From: Enterobacter sp. CC120223-11
GTDB lineage: Bacteria; Pseudomonadota; Gammaproteobacteria; Enterobacterales; Enterobacteriaceae
DNA length: 64,000 nt
Direction: 5' to 3'
Assembly (NCBI RefSeq): GCF_900215375.1
Contig: NZ_OBEF01000002.1
Coordinates: forward strand, 1 to 64,000
In this document: positions 1 to 10,031 of the stretch, one piece after another
Numbering within the stretch: position 1 is the stretch's first letter
Layout of the letters: each line of letters starts with the position of its first letter
The notes under the pieces: model-generated
The model's input: the letters and a program-made list of their open reading frames with translations, nothing else
Database searches by the model: none
What the model was told of the DNA's origin: nothing
Position numbers and translations under genes: made by a program

Positions 1-40
1 TTGAGCTAACCGATACTAATGAACCGTGAGGCTTAACCTT
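1..40 (+). rRNA. rrl: 23S ribosomal RNA, 3' end only
   Basis: The first 40 bases match the conserved 3' end of enterobacterial 23S rRNA, ending in GAGGCTTAACCTT. The rest of the gene lies left of the window. Together with the following 5S and tRNA-Asp and the downstream dkgB, this is the distal end of the operon called rrnH in E. coli. Confidence 0.95.
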
Positions 41-143
41 ACAACGCCGAAGCTGTTTTGGCGTGAGAGACAGACACATTTTCAGCCTGATAACAGATTA
101 ATCGATGTGCACAGAGTAAGACGTGCATGTTGAAAACAGAATT

Positions 144-263
144 TGCCTGGCGGCAACAGCGCGGTGGTCCCACCTGACCCCATGCCGAACTCAGAAGTGA
201 AACGCCGTAGCGCCGATGGTAGTGTGGGGTCTCCCCATGCGAGAGTAGGGAACTGCCAGGCAT
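144..263 (+). rRNA. rrf: 5S ribosomal RNA
   Basis: A 120-base match to enterobacterial 5S rRNA, starting TGCCTGGCGGC and ending CTGCCAGGCAT. The two ends pair to form the usual terminal helix. It lies about 100 bases after the 23S end and ahead of tRNA-Asp, the standard layout of the distal part of rrnH. Confidence 0.97.
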
Positions 264-315
264 CAAATTGCAGTAAACCGGGATGAGAATCCGGGTAGTG
301 ACAAAGAAATTCGGT

Positions 316-392
316 GGAGCGGTAGTTCAGTCGGTTAGAATACCTGCCTGTCACGCAGGGGGTCGCGGGTTCGAGTCCCGTCCGTTCCGCCA
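316..392 (+). tRNA. aspU: tRNA-Asp (GTC), distal gene of rrnH
   Basis: A 77-base cloverleaf with acceptor GGAGCGG pairing to CCGTTCC, anticodon GTC in CCTGTCACG, T-loop GGTTCGAGTCC and an encoded CCA end. It sits directly after 5S rRNA, as aspU does in E. coli rrnH. An identical copy lies at 9735-9811, so the two tRNAs form 77-base direct repeats about 9.4 kb apart. Confidence 0.97.
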
Positions 393-400
393 CTTATTGA

Positions 401-432
401 AAGCCCTGAGCATCTGCTCAGGGCTTTTTCTT
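401..432 (+). terminator. Intrinsic terminator of the rRNA/tRNA operon
   Basis: The stem AGCCCTGAGCA / TGCTCAGGGCT (402-425) is followed by TTTTTC TTTTT. It lies ten bases after the tRNA-Asp CCA end and is a textbook rho-independent terminator for the operon. Confidence 0.9.
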
Positions 433-553
433 TTTCGCTGAACTTATTATTGCCAGAATCGCAAAAATCCTCTGTATTTTTTACTCTTTTTCCTCCACCC
501 CGCGCTCGCGATAATCCTCTGATTAGACAAACAAACTCCTTAATGAGGAAAAT

Positions 554-1357
554 ATGACAATCCCTGCATTTGGTTTAGGTACGTTCCGTCTCAAAGATGA
601 CGTGGTTATCGCATCAGTTAAAACGGCGCTGGAGCTGGGCTACCGTGCTGTTGATACCGCACAGATCTATGACAATGAAGCCGCAGTTGGTCAGGCCATT
701 GCTGAAAGTGGCATCCCGCGTAGCGAATTATTTATCACCACCAAAATCTGGACGGAAAACCTTAGCAAAGAGGCTCTGATCCCGAGCCTGAAAGAGAGCC
801 TGAAAAAGCTGCGTACAGATTACGTCGATCTCACTCTGATCCACTGGCCATCGCCTAAAGATGCTGTTTCTGTTGAAGAATTTATGCAGGCACTGCTGGA
901 AGCGAAAAAGAGCGGGTTAACTAAGGCGATTGGTATTTCGAACTTCACTATTCCGCTGATGGAAAAAGCCATTGCAGCGGTTGGTGCGGAAAACATTGCA
1001 ACCAATCAGATAGAACTCTCTCCTTATCTGCAAAATCGGAAAGTGGTTGAGTGGGCGAAACAGCACGGCATTCATATCACTTCGTATATGACGCTGGCTT
1101 ACGGTAAAGCGCTGCAGGATAAGGTCATTAACCAGATTGCTGAGAAGCATAACACTACGCCAGCACAGGTCATTCTTGCGTGGGCAATGGGTGAAGGCTA
1201 TGCGGTGATTCCGTCCTCTACGAAGCGGGAAAACCTGGCGAGTAACCTTGAAGCTCAGAAACTGACTCTGGACGATGCTGACAGGGCGGTGATTGCGGCA
1301 CTTGACTGTAATGATCGCCTGGTGAGCCCGGAAGGCCTCGCGCCAGAGTGGGACTAA
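554..1357 (+). CDS. dkgB: Aldo-keto reductase, 2,5-diketo-D-gluconate reductase B / methylglyoxal reductase
   Basis: This is an NADPH-dependent cytosolic reductase of the aldo-keto reductase family. In E. coli the enzyme reduces 2,5-diketogluconate and methylglyoxal. The 267 residues match DkgB (YafB) in full length. The catalytic tetrad is visible as Asp34 and Tyr39 (in [10 protein letters not shown]), Lys64 (TTKIW) and His97 (LIHWPSP). The conserved C-terminal cofactor segment is [14 protein letters not shown]. The start ATG is preceded by a TGAGGAA ribosome binding site. It lies between rrnH and yafC as in E. coli and converges with yafC over a shared terminator. Confidence 0.93.
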   Translation: MTIPAFGLGTFRLKDDVVIASVKTALELGYRAVDTAQIYDNEAAVGQAIAESGIPRSELFITTKIWTENLSKEALIPSLKESLKKLRTDYVDLTLIHWPSPKDAVSVEEFMQALLEAKKSGLTKAIGISNFTIPLMEKAIAAVGAENIATNQIELSPYLQNRKVVEWAKQHGIHITSYMTLAYGKALQDKVINQIAEKHNTTPAQVILAWAMGEGYAVIPSSTKRENLASNLEAQKLTLDDADRAVIAALDCNDRLVSPEGLAPEWD

Positions 1358-1360
1358 TCA

Positions 1361-1386
1361 AAACAGGGGCATTTATGCCCCTGTTT
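1361..1386. terminator. Bidirectional terminator between dkgB and yafC
   Basis: The perfect inverted repeat AAACAGGGGCAT / ATGCCCCTGTTT lies between the convergent genes. The yafC stop codon (1373-1375) falls inside the loop, so the structure also overlaps the 3' end of yafC. The A/T flanks allow termination in both directions. Confidence 0.8.
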
Positions 1387-2281
1387 CACTTTTGCGCTGA
1401 GCTTCATGCTCGCTCAGAAAATCAATAAAGGCGCGGATCCGCGTACTCACGGCACGATCGCTGTAATAGACGGCGCTGAAAGGCATTTCGACCGGTAGCC
1501 GTTTATCTGCCAACAGTTCAACAAACTCCCCTCTGGCAATCTCACTATCGACCATAAAGTCTGACAGGCAAGCTATGCCATTCCCTTGCAGACAGAGTTG
1601 CTTGAGCGTCTCCCCACTGTTGGATGAAATCCCACACTGAATTTCATGCAGCTGCCCGTCACAGCATGAGACCGGCCACATGTTCAGTGACACAGGCTCA
1701 GTAAACCCCATACAGACGTGATGTTTCAGATCTTCAACCGATTCAGGTTTGCCGTGGCGGGCAATGTAGTCTGGTGAAGCGATGATCTTCCTCAGGCTGC
1801 TGAAAAGAGGGCGGGCGCGAAGGCTTGAATCGGCTAAGGTTCCCACGCGGATAGCCACATCCACTTTACGCTCTATCAGGTTGATAAACGTCTCAGAGGA
1901 AACCAGTGACAGCGCAATTTCGGGATAGCGCTCCCGGAAAGGTTTGATCAGCGGCATCAGATAATGCAGGACTACAGGAGTCGCAGCATCGATGCGTAGC
2001 AGCCCTCGTGGCGTGTGTCGGGCCTCCATCAGTTCGTTCTCTGCCGCCGCCATCTCCTGTAAAACGCCCTGCACACGGCGGAAATAGCGTTCACCTTCTT
2101 CCGTCAGGCTGAGCTGTCGCGTTGTGCGATTCAACAGGCTTACGCCAAGCTTCGATTCCAGCTTTTTCACCGCACGACTAACGGCAGAATTAGCCTGACC
2201 GAGCTGCTCAGCGGCACGACTAAAGCTGCCGCTTTCCACGACGGCGACAAAGATGGCAATTTCTTCGGATGTGGCTCTCAT
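1373..2281 (-). CDS. yafC: LysR-family transcriptional regulator YafC
   Basis: A 302-residue LysR-type regulator. The N-terminal winged helix-turn-helix is clear (residues about 1-60, [23 protein letters not shown]). The rest is the periplasmic-binding-protein-like effector domain. Length and position after dkgB match E. coli YafC, whose regulon is not established. Here the gene is divergent from an MFS exporter gene at 2387 with a 105-base intergenic region. The usual LysR arrangement suggests that it controls that transporter; this is inference from the layout. Confidence 0.88.
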   Translation of the reverse strand: MRATSEEIAIFVAVVESGSFSRAAEQLGQANSAVSRAVKKLESKLGVSLLNRTTRQLSLTEEGERYFRRVQGVLQEMAAAENELMEARHTPRGLLRIDAATPVVLHYLMPLIKPFRERYPEIALSLVSSETFINLIERKVDVAIRVGTLADSSLRARPLFSSLRKIIASPDYIARHGKPESVEDLKHHVCMGFTEPVSLNMWPVSCCDGQLHEIQCGISSNSGETLKQLCLQGNGIACLSDFMVDSEIARGEFVELLADKRLPVEMPFSAVYYSDRAVSTRIRAFIDFLSEHEAQRKSETGA

Positions 2282-2386
2282 TGTTGCTTCACCTGCAAAA
2301 TTCTATTGAGATTTTGACCATTTTTGTTATTTAAACACCGGCGCATACTGCGTGTCATCTTAATCCTGAATGATACGGAGTAAATT

Positions 2387-3562
2387 ATGCCACTGGCGCT
2401 ACTTGCCCTGACGATCAGTGCCTTTGCAATTGGCACGACCGAGTTTGTGATTGTGGGTCTGGTTCCTACCATCGCTGAACAACTTTCTGTTTCCCTGCCT
2501 TCCGCGGGCCTGCTGGTTTCCATATACGCGCTGGGTGTTGCCATCGGCGCGCCGGTATTAACTGCGCTCACCGGAAGCATGCCGCGTAAACAGCTGCTGC
2601 TGGCTTTGATGGTGCTTTTTACCGCCGGAAACTTACTGGCTTGGCAGGCACCGGGCTACGGGACCCTGGTGCTCGCCCGTCTGTTAACAGGCCTTGCCCA
2701 CGGCGTCTTCTTCTCAATTGGCTCGACCATTGCCACAAGCCTGGTGCCGAGAGAGAAAGCGGCATCCGCCATTGCCATCATGTTTGGCGGCTTGACCGTC
2801 GCGCTGGTTACGGGCGTGCCGTTGGGGACTTTCATCGGCCAACATTTTGGCTGGCGTGAAACCTTCCTGGCCGTTTCCCTGCTTGGCGTGATTGCGCTGA
2901 TCGCCAGTGCTATCCTCGTACCTAAAAATATTCCGCAGCGCGCTACGGCAACGCTTCGCGAACAGCTTCAGGTGCTGACCCATCCGCGTTTACTGATGAT
3001 TTATGCGATCACTGCGCTGGGTTACGGTGGTGTTTTCACGGCGTTTACCTTCCTCGCGCCGATGATGCAAAACCTGGCTGGCTTCTCTCCTTCTGCGGTG
3101 AGCTGGATCCTGCTTGGATACGGTGTTTCGGTCGCTATTGGTAACATTTGGGGCGGCAAGCTTGCCGATAAACACGGAGCCGTACCCGCGTTGAAAATCA
3201 TCTTCGCGGCGCTGGTTGTCCTGCTGCTGGTCTTCCAGTTTACCGCTTCCATACAGTATGCGGCGCTGGCGACGGTGCTGGTGATGGGGATCTTCGCCTT
3301 CGGTAACGTTCCGGGCTTGCAGGTGTATGTCGTGCAGAAAGCAGAGCTGTATACACCGTCTGCTGTGGACGTGGCATCAGGTCTGAATATTGCAGCCTTT
3401 AACGTGGGTATCGCATTGGGCTCGATCATTGGCGGACAGACCGTTGAGCATTACGGTCTGGCACAGACGCCGTGGATTGGCGCGGTGATTGTGATGGTGG
3501 CTTTCCTGCTGATTGGCATCAGCGGTCGCCTCGATAAACCGGCCAGGGTGGCGCTCGGCTGA
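2387..3562 (+). CDS. MFS transporter, DHA1 drug/sugar efflux type (AraJ/YdhP-like)
   Basis: A 391-residue inner-membrane protein with 12 predicted hydrophobic segments. It opens with the motif FAIGTTEFVIVGLVP, typical of the AraJ/YdhP/NepI group of proton-coupled exporters. The conserved loop after segment 2 is TGSMPRKQLLL. Substrate cannot be deduced. The start ATG has GATACGGAG upstream. E. coli K-12 has no gene here: yafC is followed directly by yafD. It is divergent from the LysR gene yafC, which probably regulates it. No obvious terminator follows; the next feature is a long hairpin ahead of yafD. Confidence 0.8.
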   Translation: MPLALLALTISAFAIGTTEFVIVGLVPTIAEQLSVSLPSAGLLVSIYALGVAIGAPVLTALTGSMPRKQLLLALMVLFTAGNLLAWQAPGYGTLVLARLLTGLAHGVFFSIGSTIATSLVPREKAASAIAIMFGGLTVALVTGVPLGTFIGQHFGWRETFLAVSLLGVIALIASAILVPKNIPQRATATLREQLQVLTHPRLLMIYAITALGYGGVFTAFTFLAPMMQNLAGFSPSAVSWILLGYGVSVAIGNIWGGKLADKHGAVPALKIIFAALVVLLLVFQFTASIQYAALATVLVMGIFAFGNVPGLQVYVVQKAELYTPSAVDVASGLNIAAFNVGIALGSIIGGQTVEHYGLAQTPWIGAVIVMVAFLLIGISGRLDKPARVALG

Positions 3563-3621
3563 GTCCGCATTTGCTTACAGAGTAGCAACTATCTTTCTGA
3601 AAAATGGCGTTGAAACCGTAA

Positions 3622-4497
<876 letters not shown>

Positions 4498-4580
4498 AGG
4501 TAAGTCAGGTCTGCCGTGGGGCAGACCTGTGCACGTAAGGTGCTGCCCTTTATTCATTCAACCAACCGAAGGACAACACA

Positions 4581-5351
4581 ATGACAACGCAAACTCACCA
4601 CAATAACGTCGAGAAACAGTTTGGCTCCCAGGCGAGCGCTTATTTAACCAGTGCCGTACATGCTTCCGGTCGTGATTTACAGCGACTGGGCGAGCGGCTG
4701 AGCGCATATCCTGAGGCCCGTGTACTCGATTTGGGATGCGGAGCAGGGCACGCCAGTTTTGTGGCGGCCGCTAACGTAGCAAGCGTGACGGCTTACGACT
4801 TATCCGCACAGATGCTGGATGTGGTGAAACAGGCTGCGAAAGACAAAGGCTTAAACAACATCATCACGGCTCAGGGCTATGCTGAAATTTTGCCTTTTGA
4901 TGATGCCGCTTATGACGTGGTCATCAGCCGCTATTCAGCTCACCACTGGCATGATGTCGGGCAAGCGCTGCGGGAAGTTAAACGCGTACTGAAGCCGGGC
5001 GGCATCTTCATCATGATGGATATCATGTCTCCGGGGCACCCGCTGCGGGATATCTGGCTGCAGACAGTCGAAGCCCTGCGTGACACCTCGCACGTGCGTA
5101 ATTACTCCAGCGGGGAATGGTTCTCTATGATCAACGAGTCAGGGCTGGTGACCGATAGTCTGATTGCCGATCGTTTGTCGCTGGAGTTCAGCTCCTGGGT
5201 AACGCGTATGAGAACGCCTGAGGCACTGTGTACCGCGATCCGTCTGTATCAGGAGAGTGCCTCGCAGGAAGTGAAGACCTACTTCGAATTGCAGGATGAC
5301 GGCTCGTTCTCCAGCGATACGTTGATGGTCGAAGCCCATAAAGCGAAGTAA
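4581..5351 (+). CDS. yafE: SAM-dependent methyltransferase YafE
   Basis: A 256-residue class I methyltransferase of the UbiE/Methyltransf_11 type. The SAM-binding motif I is VLDLGCGAGHASF (residues about 48-60). Motif II, about 40 residues on, is LPFDDAAYDVVISRYSAHHW. Substrate is unknown. E. coli YafE is annotated shorter at the N-terminus; here the ATG at 4581 has AAGGACA upstream and a full leading helix, so this long form is probably right. It lies downstream of yafD as in E. coli and ends before a strong bidirectional terminator shared with mltD. Confidence 0.88.
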   Translation: MTTQTHHNNVEKQFGSQASAYLTSAVHASGRDLQRLGERLSAYPEARVLDLGCGAGHASFVAAANVASVTAYDLSAQMLDVVKQAAKDKGLNNIITAQGYAEILPFDDAAYDVVISRYSAHHWHDVGQALREVKRVLKPGGIFIMMDIMSPGHPLRDIWLQTVEALRDTSHVRNYSSGEWFSMINESGLVTDSLIADRLSLEFSSWVTRMRTPEALCTAIRLYQESASQEVKTYFELQDDGSFSSDTLMVEAHKAK

Positions 5352-5353
5352 AT

Positions 5354-5385
5354 AAAAAAGGCACCGGGGAAACCGGTGCCTTTTT
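5354..5385. terminator. Bidirectional terminator between yafE and mltD
   Basis: AAAAAAGGCACCGG GGAAA CCGGTGCCTTTTT: the stem GGCACCGG/CCGGTGCC has an A-run on the left and a T-run on the right, so it can serve both convergent genes. Confidence 0.92.
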
Positions 5386-5399
5386 CGTTAAACAGATTG

Positions 5400-6764
5400 T
5401 CAGGAATCGGGTCTGTCGCTGTTTTTAACATACAGCGTCAGCTGATCGCCCGGTCGCAGATTGTCGGTATCGTTGTTCCAGCGGACAACATCGTTGATGT
5501 TGACGCCGTGACGCTTAGCGATGCTCGACAGCGAATCCCCCTTGCGAACGCGATAGGTAATGCTACCGCTGTTGTTCGCCAGACGGCTTGCGCTACTCCC
5601 CGCGCCGACGGTCAGGTTTTGACCGACTTTCAGGTGTGCTCCGCGCAGTGAATTCCACTGCTGCAAATCCTTCGACGTTACGCCTAAGCGTGCCGCGATA
5701 CCCGAAAGGGTGTCACCTGAACGAACCTTATAGCTACGGCTGGGCATTGGCATATTATCGGCCACCAGAGTCGACTGAACGGCAGCAATTTCGCCGGACG
5801 CCAGAGACTCACGCAGCTGATCGGCATGCTTTTGCGGCACCATCACATACTTTGGTCCGTTGGCTCCAAGGGTAGAACCCTTCACGCCTGCATTAAACGC
5901 CTTCAGCTTTGTTACCGAAATACCTGCCATGTCTGCGACCTGCTTCACGTCAACCGGGTTATCCAGTCGAACGCGAGCCAGTGCACGACTTTCATCTGCC
6001 GTCGGCAGTTGAACGCCATAGCGCTTGCTGTTCTTGAGAATATCACTCAATGCCAGCATTTTAGGTACGTAAATCTTCGTTTCCTGAGGCAGAGAGAGCG
6101 ACCAGAAATCGGTAGGTTTCCCACGCGATCTGTTTGCTTTCACTGCCTTCATGACCCGGCCTTCACCGCTGTTATATGCTGCGACAGTTAACAACCAGTC
6201 GCCATCAAACATCTTGTTCAGACGCTGCATCATATCGAGAGCTGCCGTTGTAGAGGCAACCAAATCGCGACGCGCGTCATACGCTCGGGTCTGTTTTAAA
6301 CCATAATTGCGCCCTGTGCTCGGAATGATCTGCCAGATGCCTGCGGCATTGGCGCCAGACGTTGCATGGGGGTCAAAAGCGCTCTCCACTATGGGTAGTA
6401 GTACCAGTTCCATGGGCATGTTGCGTTTCTTAACTTGCCCTGCTATCCAGTACATATACGGCTCTGCCCGTAAAGTTACATCGTGGAGATAGCTCTTATT
6501 ACGTAAATACTTCTGTTTCTGTTCGCGAATCCGGGTGTTCTCCGGAATTCCCATCTTCAGCTCGTCGCCAATGAAAGCCCACAAGTCCTGATCCTGCGCA
6601 TAAAACGTTCCGTCATCCATCCATCGCGCTTGACTTGCAAACTTTCCTGCTTCCCCTTGACTAGCCGCAGAAAGGCTCTGTGCGTGCTGCTGAACGTTAC
6701 CATCTCGATTGGCCTGGCAACCCACCAGCAGGACAGAGGCGAGTAATATCGCTCGTGCCTTCAT
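5400..6764 (-). CDS. mltD: Membrane-bound lytic murein transglycosylase D
   Basis: A lipoprotein that cleaves the glycan strand of peptidoglycan with formation of 1,6-anhydro-muramic acid. The protein has 454 residues (E. coli 452). The N-terminus is a lipoprotein signal with lipobox LVGC (Cys16). The SLT family 1E domain has the catalytic Glu in IVESAFDP, then GIWQIIPSTGRNYGL and AAYNSGEG. Two C-terminal LysM modules (YKVRSGDTLSGIAARLGV and YRVRKGDSLSSIAKRHGV) bind peptidoglycan. I chose the internal Met (MKARAILLAS) as start because it matches E. coli; an in-frame ATG lies 12 bases upstream. Confidence 0.95.
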   Translation of the reverse strand: MKARAILLASVLLVGCQANRDGNVQQHAQSLSAASQGEAGKFASQARWMDDGTFYAQDQDLWAFIGDELKMGIPENTRIREQKQKYLRNKSYLHDVTLRAEPYMYWIAGQVKKRNMPMELVLLPIVESAFDPHATSGANAAGIWQIIPSTGRNYGLKQTRAYDARRDLVASTTAALDMMQRLNKMFDGDWLLTVAAYNSGEGRVMKAVKANRSRGKPTDFWSLSLPQETKIYVPKMLALSDILKNSKRYGVQLPTADESRALARVRLDNPVDVKQVADMAGISVTKLKAFNAGVKGSTLGANGPKYVMVPQKHADQLRESLASGEIAAVQSTLVADNMPMPSRSYKVRSGDTLSGIAARLGVTSKDLQQWNSLRGAHLKVGQNLTVGAGSSASRLANNSGSITYRVRKGDSLSSIAKRHGVNINDVVRWNNDTDNLRPGDQLTLYVKNSDRPDS

Positions 6765-6836
6765 GTGTGTGGTCAATAGTTGCTTAAAAGACGAGCAATC
6801 ATAATGGCGAAATTTTAAAAAGGCAACCCTGAAGAC

Positions 6837-7592
6837 TCAGAAGTTATCTTTCTTTGACCGTAACCATGCAAATCGCTGCTCAGGTTGTTGCAAATTTGTT
6901 TCTTTGTTAATTTCTTCAATTAAATCAATATCATTTGTTCGTAAAAATACATTGTTATTGCGTTCGTTTTTCAGAATTACGGGTAGTGTCATTTGGTTTT
7001 TGGCACGTAACTCCTTAACTTCACTGTAATAATCATTTATCGCCCGATCCTGGGGTAAGATGCTCATTGCAAACTTCATATTGGCTAATGTGTACTCGTG
7101 CGCGCAACATACCAGGGTATGGCCAGGAAGCGCGTCTAATTTCTTAAGTGACTGATACATTTGCTCGGCAGTGCCTTCAAACAGACGTCCGCAACCGCCG
7201 GAGAAAAGCGTATCGCCGCAAAACAGATAAGGATCGCTAAAGAAACAGATGTGGCCGAGCGTGTGGCCTGGCGTCGCAATTACAGAAAATTCGCATCCCA
7301 AAACATCGATAAGATCGCCTTCCTTAACGATGCTTGTCACCCCTTTATGTTGCGTCTCGTCAGGGCCATACACCACAAGACCCGGGAATTTTTCCACCAG
7401 TTCTTTCACGCCGCCAACGTGATCGTTGTGGTGATGCGTCAGCAAAATGGCTTCCGGTCGCCATTGGTTTTTGGCGATAGCGGCAAGAACCGGAGCGGCT
7501 TCACCCGGATCGACAATCAGGCAGCGACCATCGTCCTGACTCAGAACCCAGATGTAGTTGTCCTGAAATGCAGGAATACTGTTAAGATTCAT
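6837..7592 (-). CDS. gloB: Hydroxyacylglutathione hydrolase (glyoxalase II)
   Basis: This enzyme hydrolyses S-lactoylglutathione to lactate and glutathione, the second step of methylglyoxal detoxification. The 251 residues match E. coli GloB. It is a metallo-beta-lactamase fold with the metal motif [10 protein letters not shown] (His53, His55, Asp57, His58), followed by TPGHTLGH and [17 protein letters not shown] methylglyoxal role is shared with nearby dkgB, although they are not co-transcribed. It is divergent from yafS, with only 33 bases between the two start codons. Confidence 0.95.
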   Translation of the reverse strand: MNLNSIPAFQDNYIWVLSQDDGRCLIVDPGEAAPVLAAIAKNQWRPEAILLTHHHNDHVGGVKELVEKFPGLVVYGPDETQHKGVTSIVKEGDLIDVLGCEFSVIATPGHTLGHICFFSDPYLFCGDTLFSGGCGRLFEGTAEQMYQSLKKLDALPGHTLVCCAHEYTLANMKFAMSILPQDRAINDYYSEVKELRAKNQMTLPVILKNERNNNVFLRTNDIDLIEEINKETNLQQPEQRFAWLRSKKDNF

Positions 7593-7625
7593 AAATTACC
7601 TCTCATTACTGTCGCGGAAGGTGTG

Positions 7626-8348
7626 ATGAAACCGGCAAGGATACCTCTGAAAGCCACGGCCCCGGTCCACTGGGCGGAAATGCCCTGGGGAGAATACTAC
7701 CGTGAAGCGCTGGAACAACAGCTCAAGCCGTGGTTGGCAAAACTTTATGGATTTCATCTGCTGAAGATTGGCAATTTGAGCGCGGAAATCAATACCGATG
7801 CGTGCGCTATCTCGCATCAGGTTAATGTCTCGCTGGACGGTAGCCCGATGCAGGTGAAAGCGGATCCGCTCTGGCTACCCTTTGCGGAAAAATCAGTCGA
7901 CGCCTGCTTACTGGCGCACACATTGCCCTGGTGTTCAGACCCACACCGTCTGCTGCGTGAAGCCGATCGCGTATTGATTGACGACGGCTGGCTGATCGTG
8001 ACGGCCTTCAACCCTATGAGCCTGATGGGCCTGCGCAAAATGGTGCCGATTCTGCGTAACCGCACGCCTTATAATAGCCGCATGTTTAGCCTGACGCGTC
8101 AGCTGGACTGGCTGGCGCTGCTTAATTTTGAAGTGCTGCACCAGGGTCGTTTCCAGGTCCTGCCCTGGACGCGTCAGGGCGGACGCATTCTGAGCACGCA
8201 TCTCCCGGCTCTGGGGTGTTTACAAGTGATTGTTGCGCGCAAAAGAACGGTGCCGTTAACGCTCAACCCAATGCGCCAGAGCAAAGCGAAAACGCAGCTG
8301 CGTCCGGCTGTGGGCGCAACAAGGCAGTACCGTAAGCCGCAGGATTAG
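7626..8348 (+). CDS. yafS: SAM-dependent methyltransferase-like protein YafS
   Basis: The 240 residues match E. coli YafS. It is a class I methyltransferase-like fold with the motif [27 protein letters not shown], but the glycine-rich SAM loop is weak. Its biochemical role is not established. The ATG at 7626 gives the conserved N-terminus MKPARIPL; the reading frame stays open much farther upstream (to 7161) across gloB, which is chance. The stop codon overlaps that of the convergent rnhA by four bases. Confidence 0.88.
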   Translation: MKPARIPLKATAPVHWAEMPWGEYYREALEQQLKPWLAKLYGFHLLKIGNLSAEINTDACAISHQVNVSLDGSPMQVKADPLWLPFAEKSVDACLLAHTLPWCSDPHRLLREADRVLIDDGWLIVTAFNPMSLMGLRKMVPILRNRTPYNSRMFSLTRQLDWLALLNFEVLHQGRFQVLPWTRQGGRILSTHLPALGCLQVIVARKRTVPLTLNPMRQSKAKTQLRPAVGATRQYRKPQD

Positions 8349-8812
8349 CTCTCCGGCTTGTAGCCCGTGTCTTCCTGCGTCGGGCTCATTGCTGCGGCGC
8401 GGGCAAGCTCATCACAACGCTCGTTCTCCGGATGGCCCGCGTGGCCTTTGACCCACTCCCAACGAATTTTGTGGCCGCCGAGCGCGGTGTCCAGACGTTG
8501 CCATAGGTCGACATTTTTCACCGGTTTCTTATCCGCCGTTTTCCAGCCGCGTTTTTTCCAGTTATGGATCCACTGCGTGATGCCCTGACGCACGTACTGG
8601 CTGTCGGTGCTCAGCACCACTTCGCAGTGCTCTCTCAGCGCTTCGAGCGCCACGATAGCCGCCATCAACTCCATCCGGTTGTTGGTGGTCAGGCGGTAGC
8701 CTTCGTTAAAGGTTTTTTCATGCTGACCGTAGCGTAAAATGGCGCCATAGCCGCCGGGTCCCGGGTTACCGAGGCAAGAACCATCGGTGAAAATTTCTAC
8801 CTGCTTAAGCAT
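8345..8812 (-). CDS. rnhA: Ribonuclease HI
   Basis: It degrades the RNA strand of RNA-DNA hybrids in the cytosol, removing R-loops and primers. The 155-residue protein matches E. coli RNase HI. The four catalytic acids are visible: Asp10 ([12 protein letters not shown]), Glu48 (NNRMELMA), Asp70 (STDSQYV) and Asp134 (NERCDELAR). The start MLKQVEIF was chosen by homology, although the frame is open for 25 more codons. It is divergent from dnaQ with 62 bases between start codons, the classic rnhA-dnaQ overlapping promoter arrangement. Confidence 0.96.
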   Translation of the reverse strand: MLKQVEIFTDGSCLGNPGPGGYGAILRYGQHEKTFNEGYRLTTNNRMELMAAIVALEALREHCEVVLSTDSQYVRQGITQWIHNWKKRGWKTADKKPVKNVDLWQRLDTALGGHKIRWEWVKGHAGHPENERCDELARAAAMSPTQEDTGYKPES

Positions 8813-8874
8813 CTCTGGTAGACTTCCTGTAATTAAATTCGACGTAAGCGACAAGTCTGACATAAATGAACGAT

Positions 8875-9606
8875 ATGAGCACTGCAATTACCCGACAGAT
8901 CGTCCTCGATACGGAAACCACCGGTATGAATCAGATCGGTGCGCACTATGAAGGGCACAAGATCATCGAGATCGGGGCGGTTGAAGTGATCAACCGTCGT
9001 TTAACGGGTAACAACTTCCACGTCTATCTGAAGCCCGATCGTCTGGTCGATCCGGAAGCTTTCGGCGTTCACGGTATAGCCGATGAGTTTCTGTTGGACA
9101 AACCCACCTTTGCCGACATCGCTGATGAGTTTATCGACTACATCAAAGGCGCCGAGCTCGTCATCCATAATGCCTCGTTCGATATCGGCTTTATGGACTA
9201 TGAATTCGGCAAGCTAAACCGTGGCATTGCCAAAACGAACACCTTCTGTAAGGTCACCGATAGCCTGGCGCTGGCGCGTAAAATGTTCCCGGGCAAGCGT
9301 AACAGCCTCGATGCGTTATGTTCCCGCTATGAAATCGACAACAGCAAACGTACGTTGCACGGCGCATTACTCGATAGCCAAATTCTGGCCGATGTCTATT
9401 TGCTGATGACCGGTGGGCAAACGTCTCTAAGCTTTGCAATGGACGGCGACAACAGTCAGCGGGCGGGCGATGCCGGCATTCAGCGTGTTGTTCGTGCAGC
9501 AAGCCAGCTGAGGGTGATTTCCGCCACCGATGAAGAGCTGGCGGCACACGAATCGCGTCTGGATTTGGTGCAAAAGAAAGGTGGAAGCTGCCTCTGGCGC
9601 GCCTGA
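8875..9606 (+). CDS. dnaQ: DNA polymerase III epsilon subunit (3'-5' proofreading exonuclease)
   Basis: Epsilon proofreads for the replicative polymerase. The 243 residues match E. coli DnaQ. Exo I motif is LDTETTG (Asp12, Glu14), Exo II surrounds [14 protein letters not shown], and Exo III is [14 protein letters not shown] (His162, Asp167). The C-terminal segment ending [10 protein letters not shown] binds the alpha subunit. The start is the second ATG (MSTAITRQ), as in E. coli; an in-frame ATG lies nine bases upstream. A spacer with the aspV promoter follows. Confidence 0.96.
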   Translation: MSTAITRQIVLDTETTGMNQIGAHYEGHKIIEIGAVEVINRRLTGNNFHVYLKPDRLVDPEAFGVHGIADEFLLDKPTFADIADEFIDYIKGAELVIHNASFDIGFMDYEFGKLNRGIAKTNTFCKVTDSLALARKMFPGKRNSLDALCSRYEIDNSKRTLHGALLDSQILADVYLLMTGGQTSLSFAMDGDNSQRAGDAGIQRVVRAASQLRVISATDEELAAHESRLDLVQKKGGSCLWRA

Positions 9607-9681
9607 TAGCGGCAAACATGCGCTGAAAAGAAGCGCATGGGTGATTTTTGCAGCAAACGATTCAAAACGTGAGAAAAAGCG

Positions 9682-9710
9682 TTGACGGCGGAGCGGGGTA
9701 TCCGTAATAT
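9682..9710 (+). promoter_or_regulatory. Sigma-70 promoter of aspV
   Basis: A -35 box TTGACG (9682-9687) and -10 box TAATAT (9705-9710) are separated by exactly 17 bases. The GC-rich stretch just after the -10 box resembles a stringent discriminator. It is 25 bases ahead of the tRNA-Asp gene. Confidence 0.8.
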
Positions 9711-9734
9711 TCGCCTCGTTCCCAAGGGAACAGT

Positions 9735-9811
9735 GGAGCGGTAGTTCAGTCGGTTAGAATACCTGCCTGTCACGCAGGGGGTCGCGGGTTCGAGTCCCGT
9801 CCGTTCCGCCA
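9735..9811 (+). tRNA. aspV: tRNA-Asp (GTC), second copy
   Basis: This 77-base gene is identical to the copy at 316-392, with anticodon GTC and encoded CCA. It follows dnaQ exactly as aspV does in E. coli. It has its own sigma-70 promoter and terminator. In E. coli pathogens this tRNA is an integration site for islands; here the genes that follow look like stable chromosomal genes and no integrase is seen. Confidence 0.97.
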
Positions 9812-9819
9812 CTATTCAG

Positions 9820-9852
9820 AAGGCCTGAATCAGCAATGATTCAGGCCTTTGT
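9820..9852 (+). terminator. Intrinsic terminator of aspV
   Basis: AAGGCCTGAATCA GCAA TGATTCAGGCCTT, a 13-bp perfect stem followed by TGTCGTTTTTC. It starts nine bases after the tRNA end. Confidence 0.85.
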
Positions 9853-10031
9853 CGTTTTTCACTCCCATTCTTTATTCCTCCGCACGTACTGCGCGCATAA
9901 AACCTTAAACTTTTTTTATCGCTGACGGCCAGCCCCGTTTTTCTGCCTCGCCAAACTCCGGGTCTACGCCATAATAAGATGGCGAAACCGCTTACTTTTG
10001 CCCGTTCGCTTTTGATGCCGGGAGCCTGCCT

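Noticed and set aside
7161..7625. N-terminal extension of yafS
   Set aside because: It runs opposite gloB and has no homology; the ATG at 7626 gives the conserved YafS start and length.
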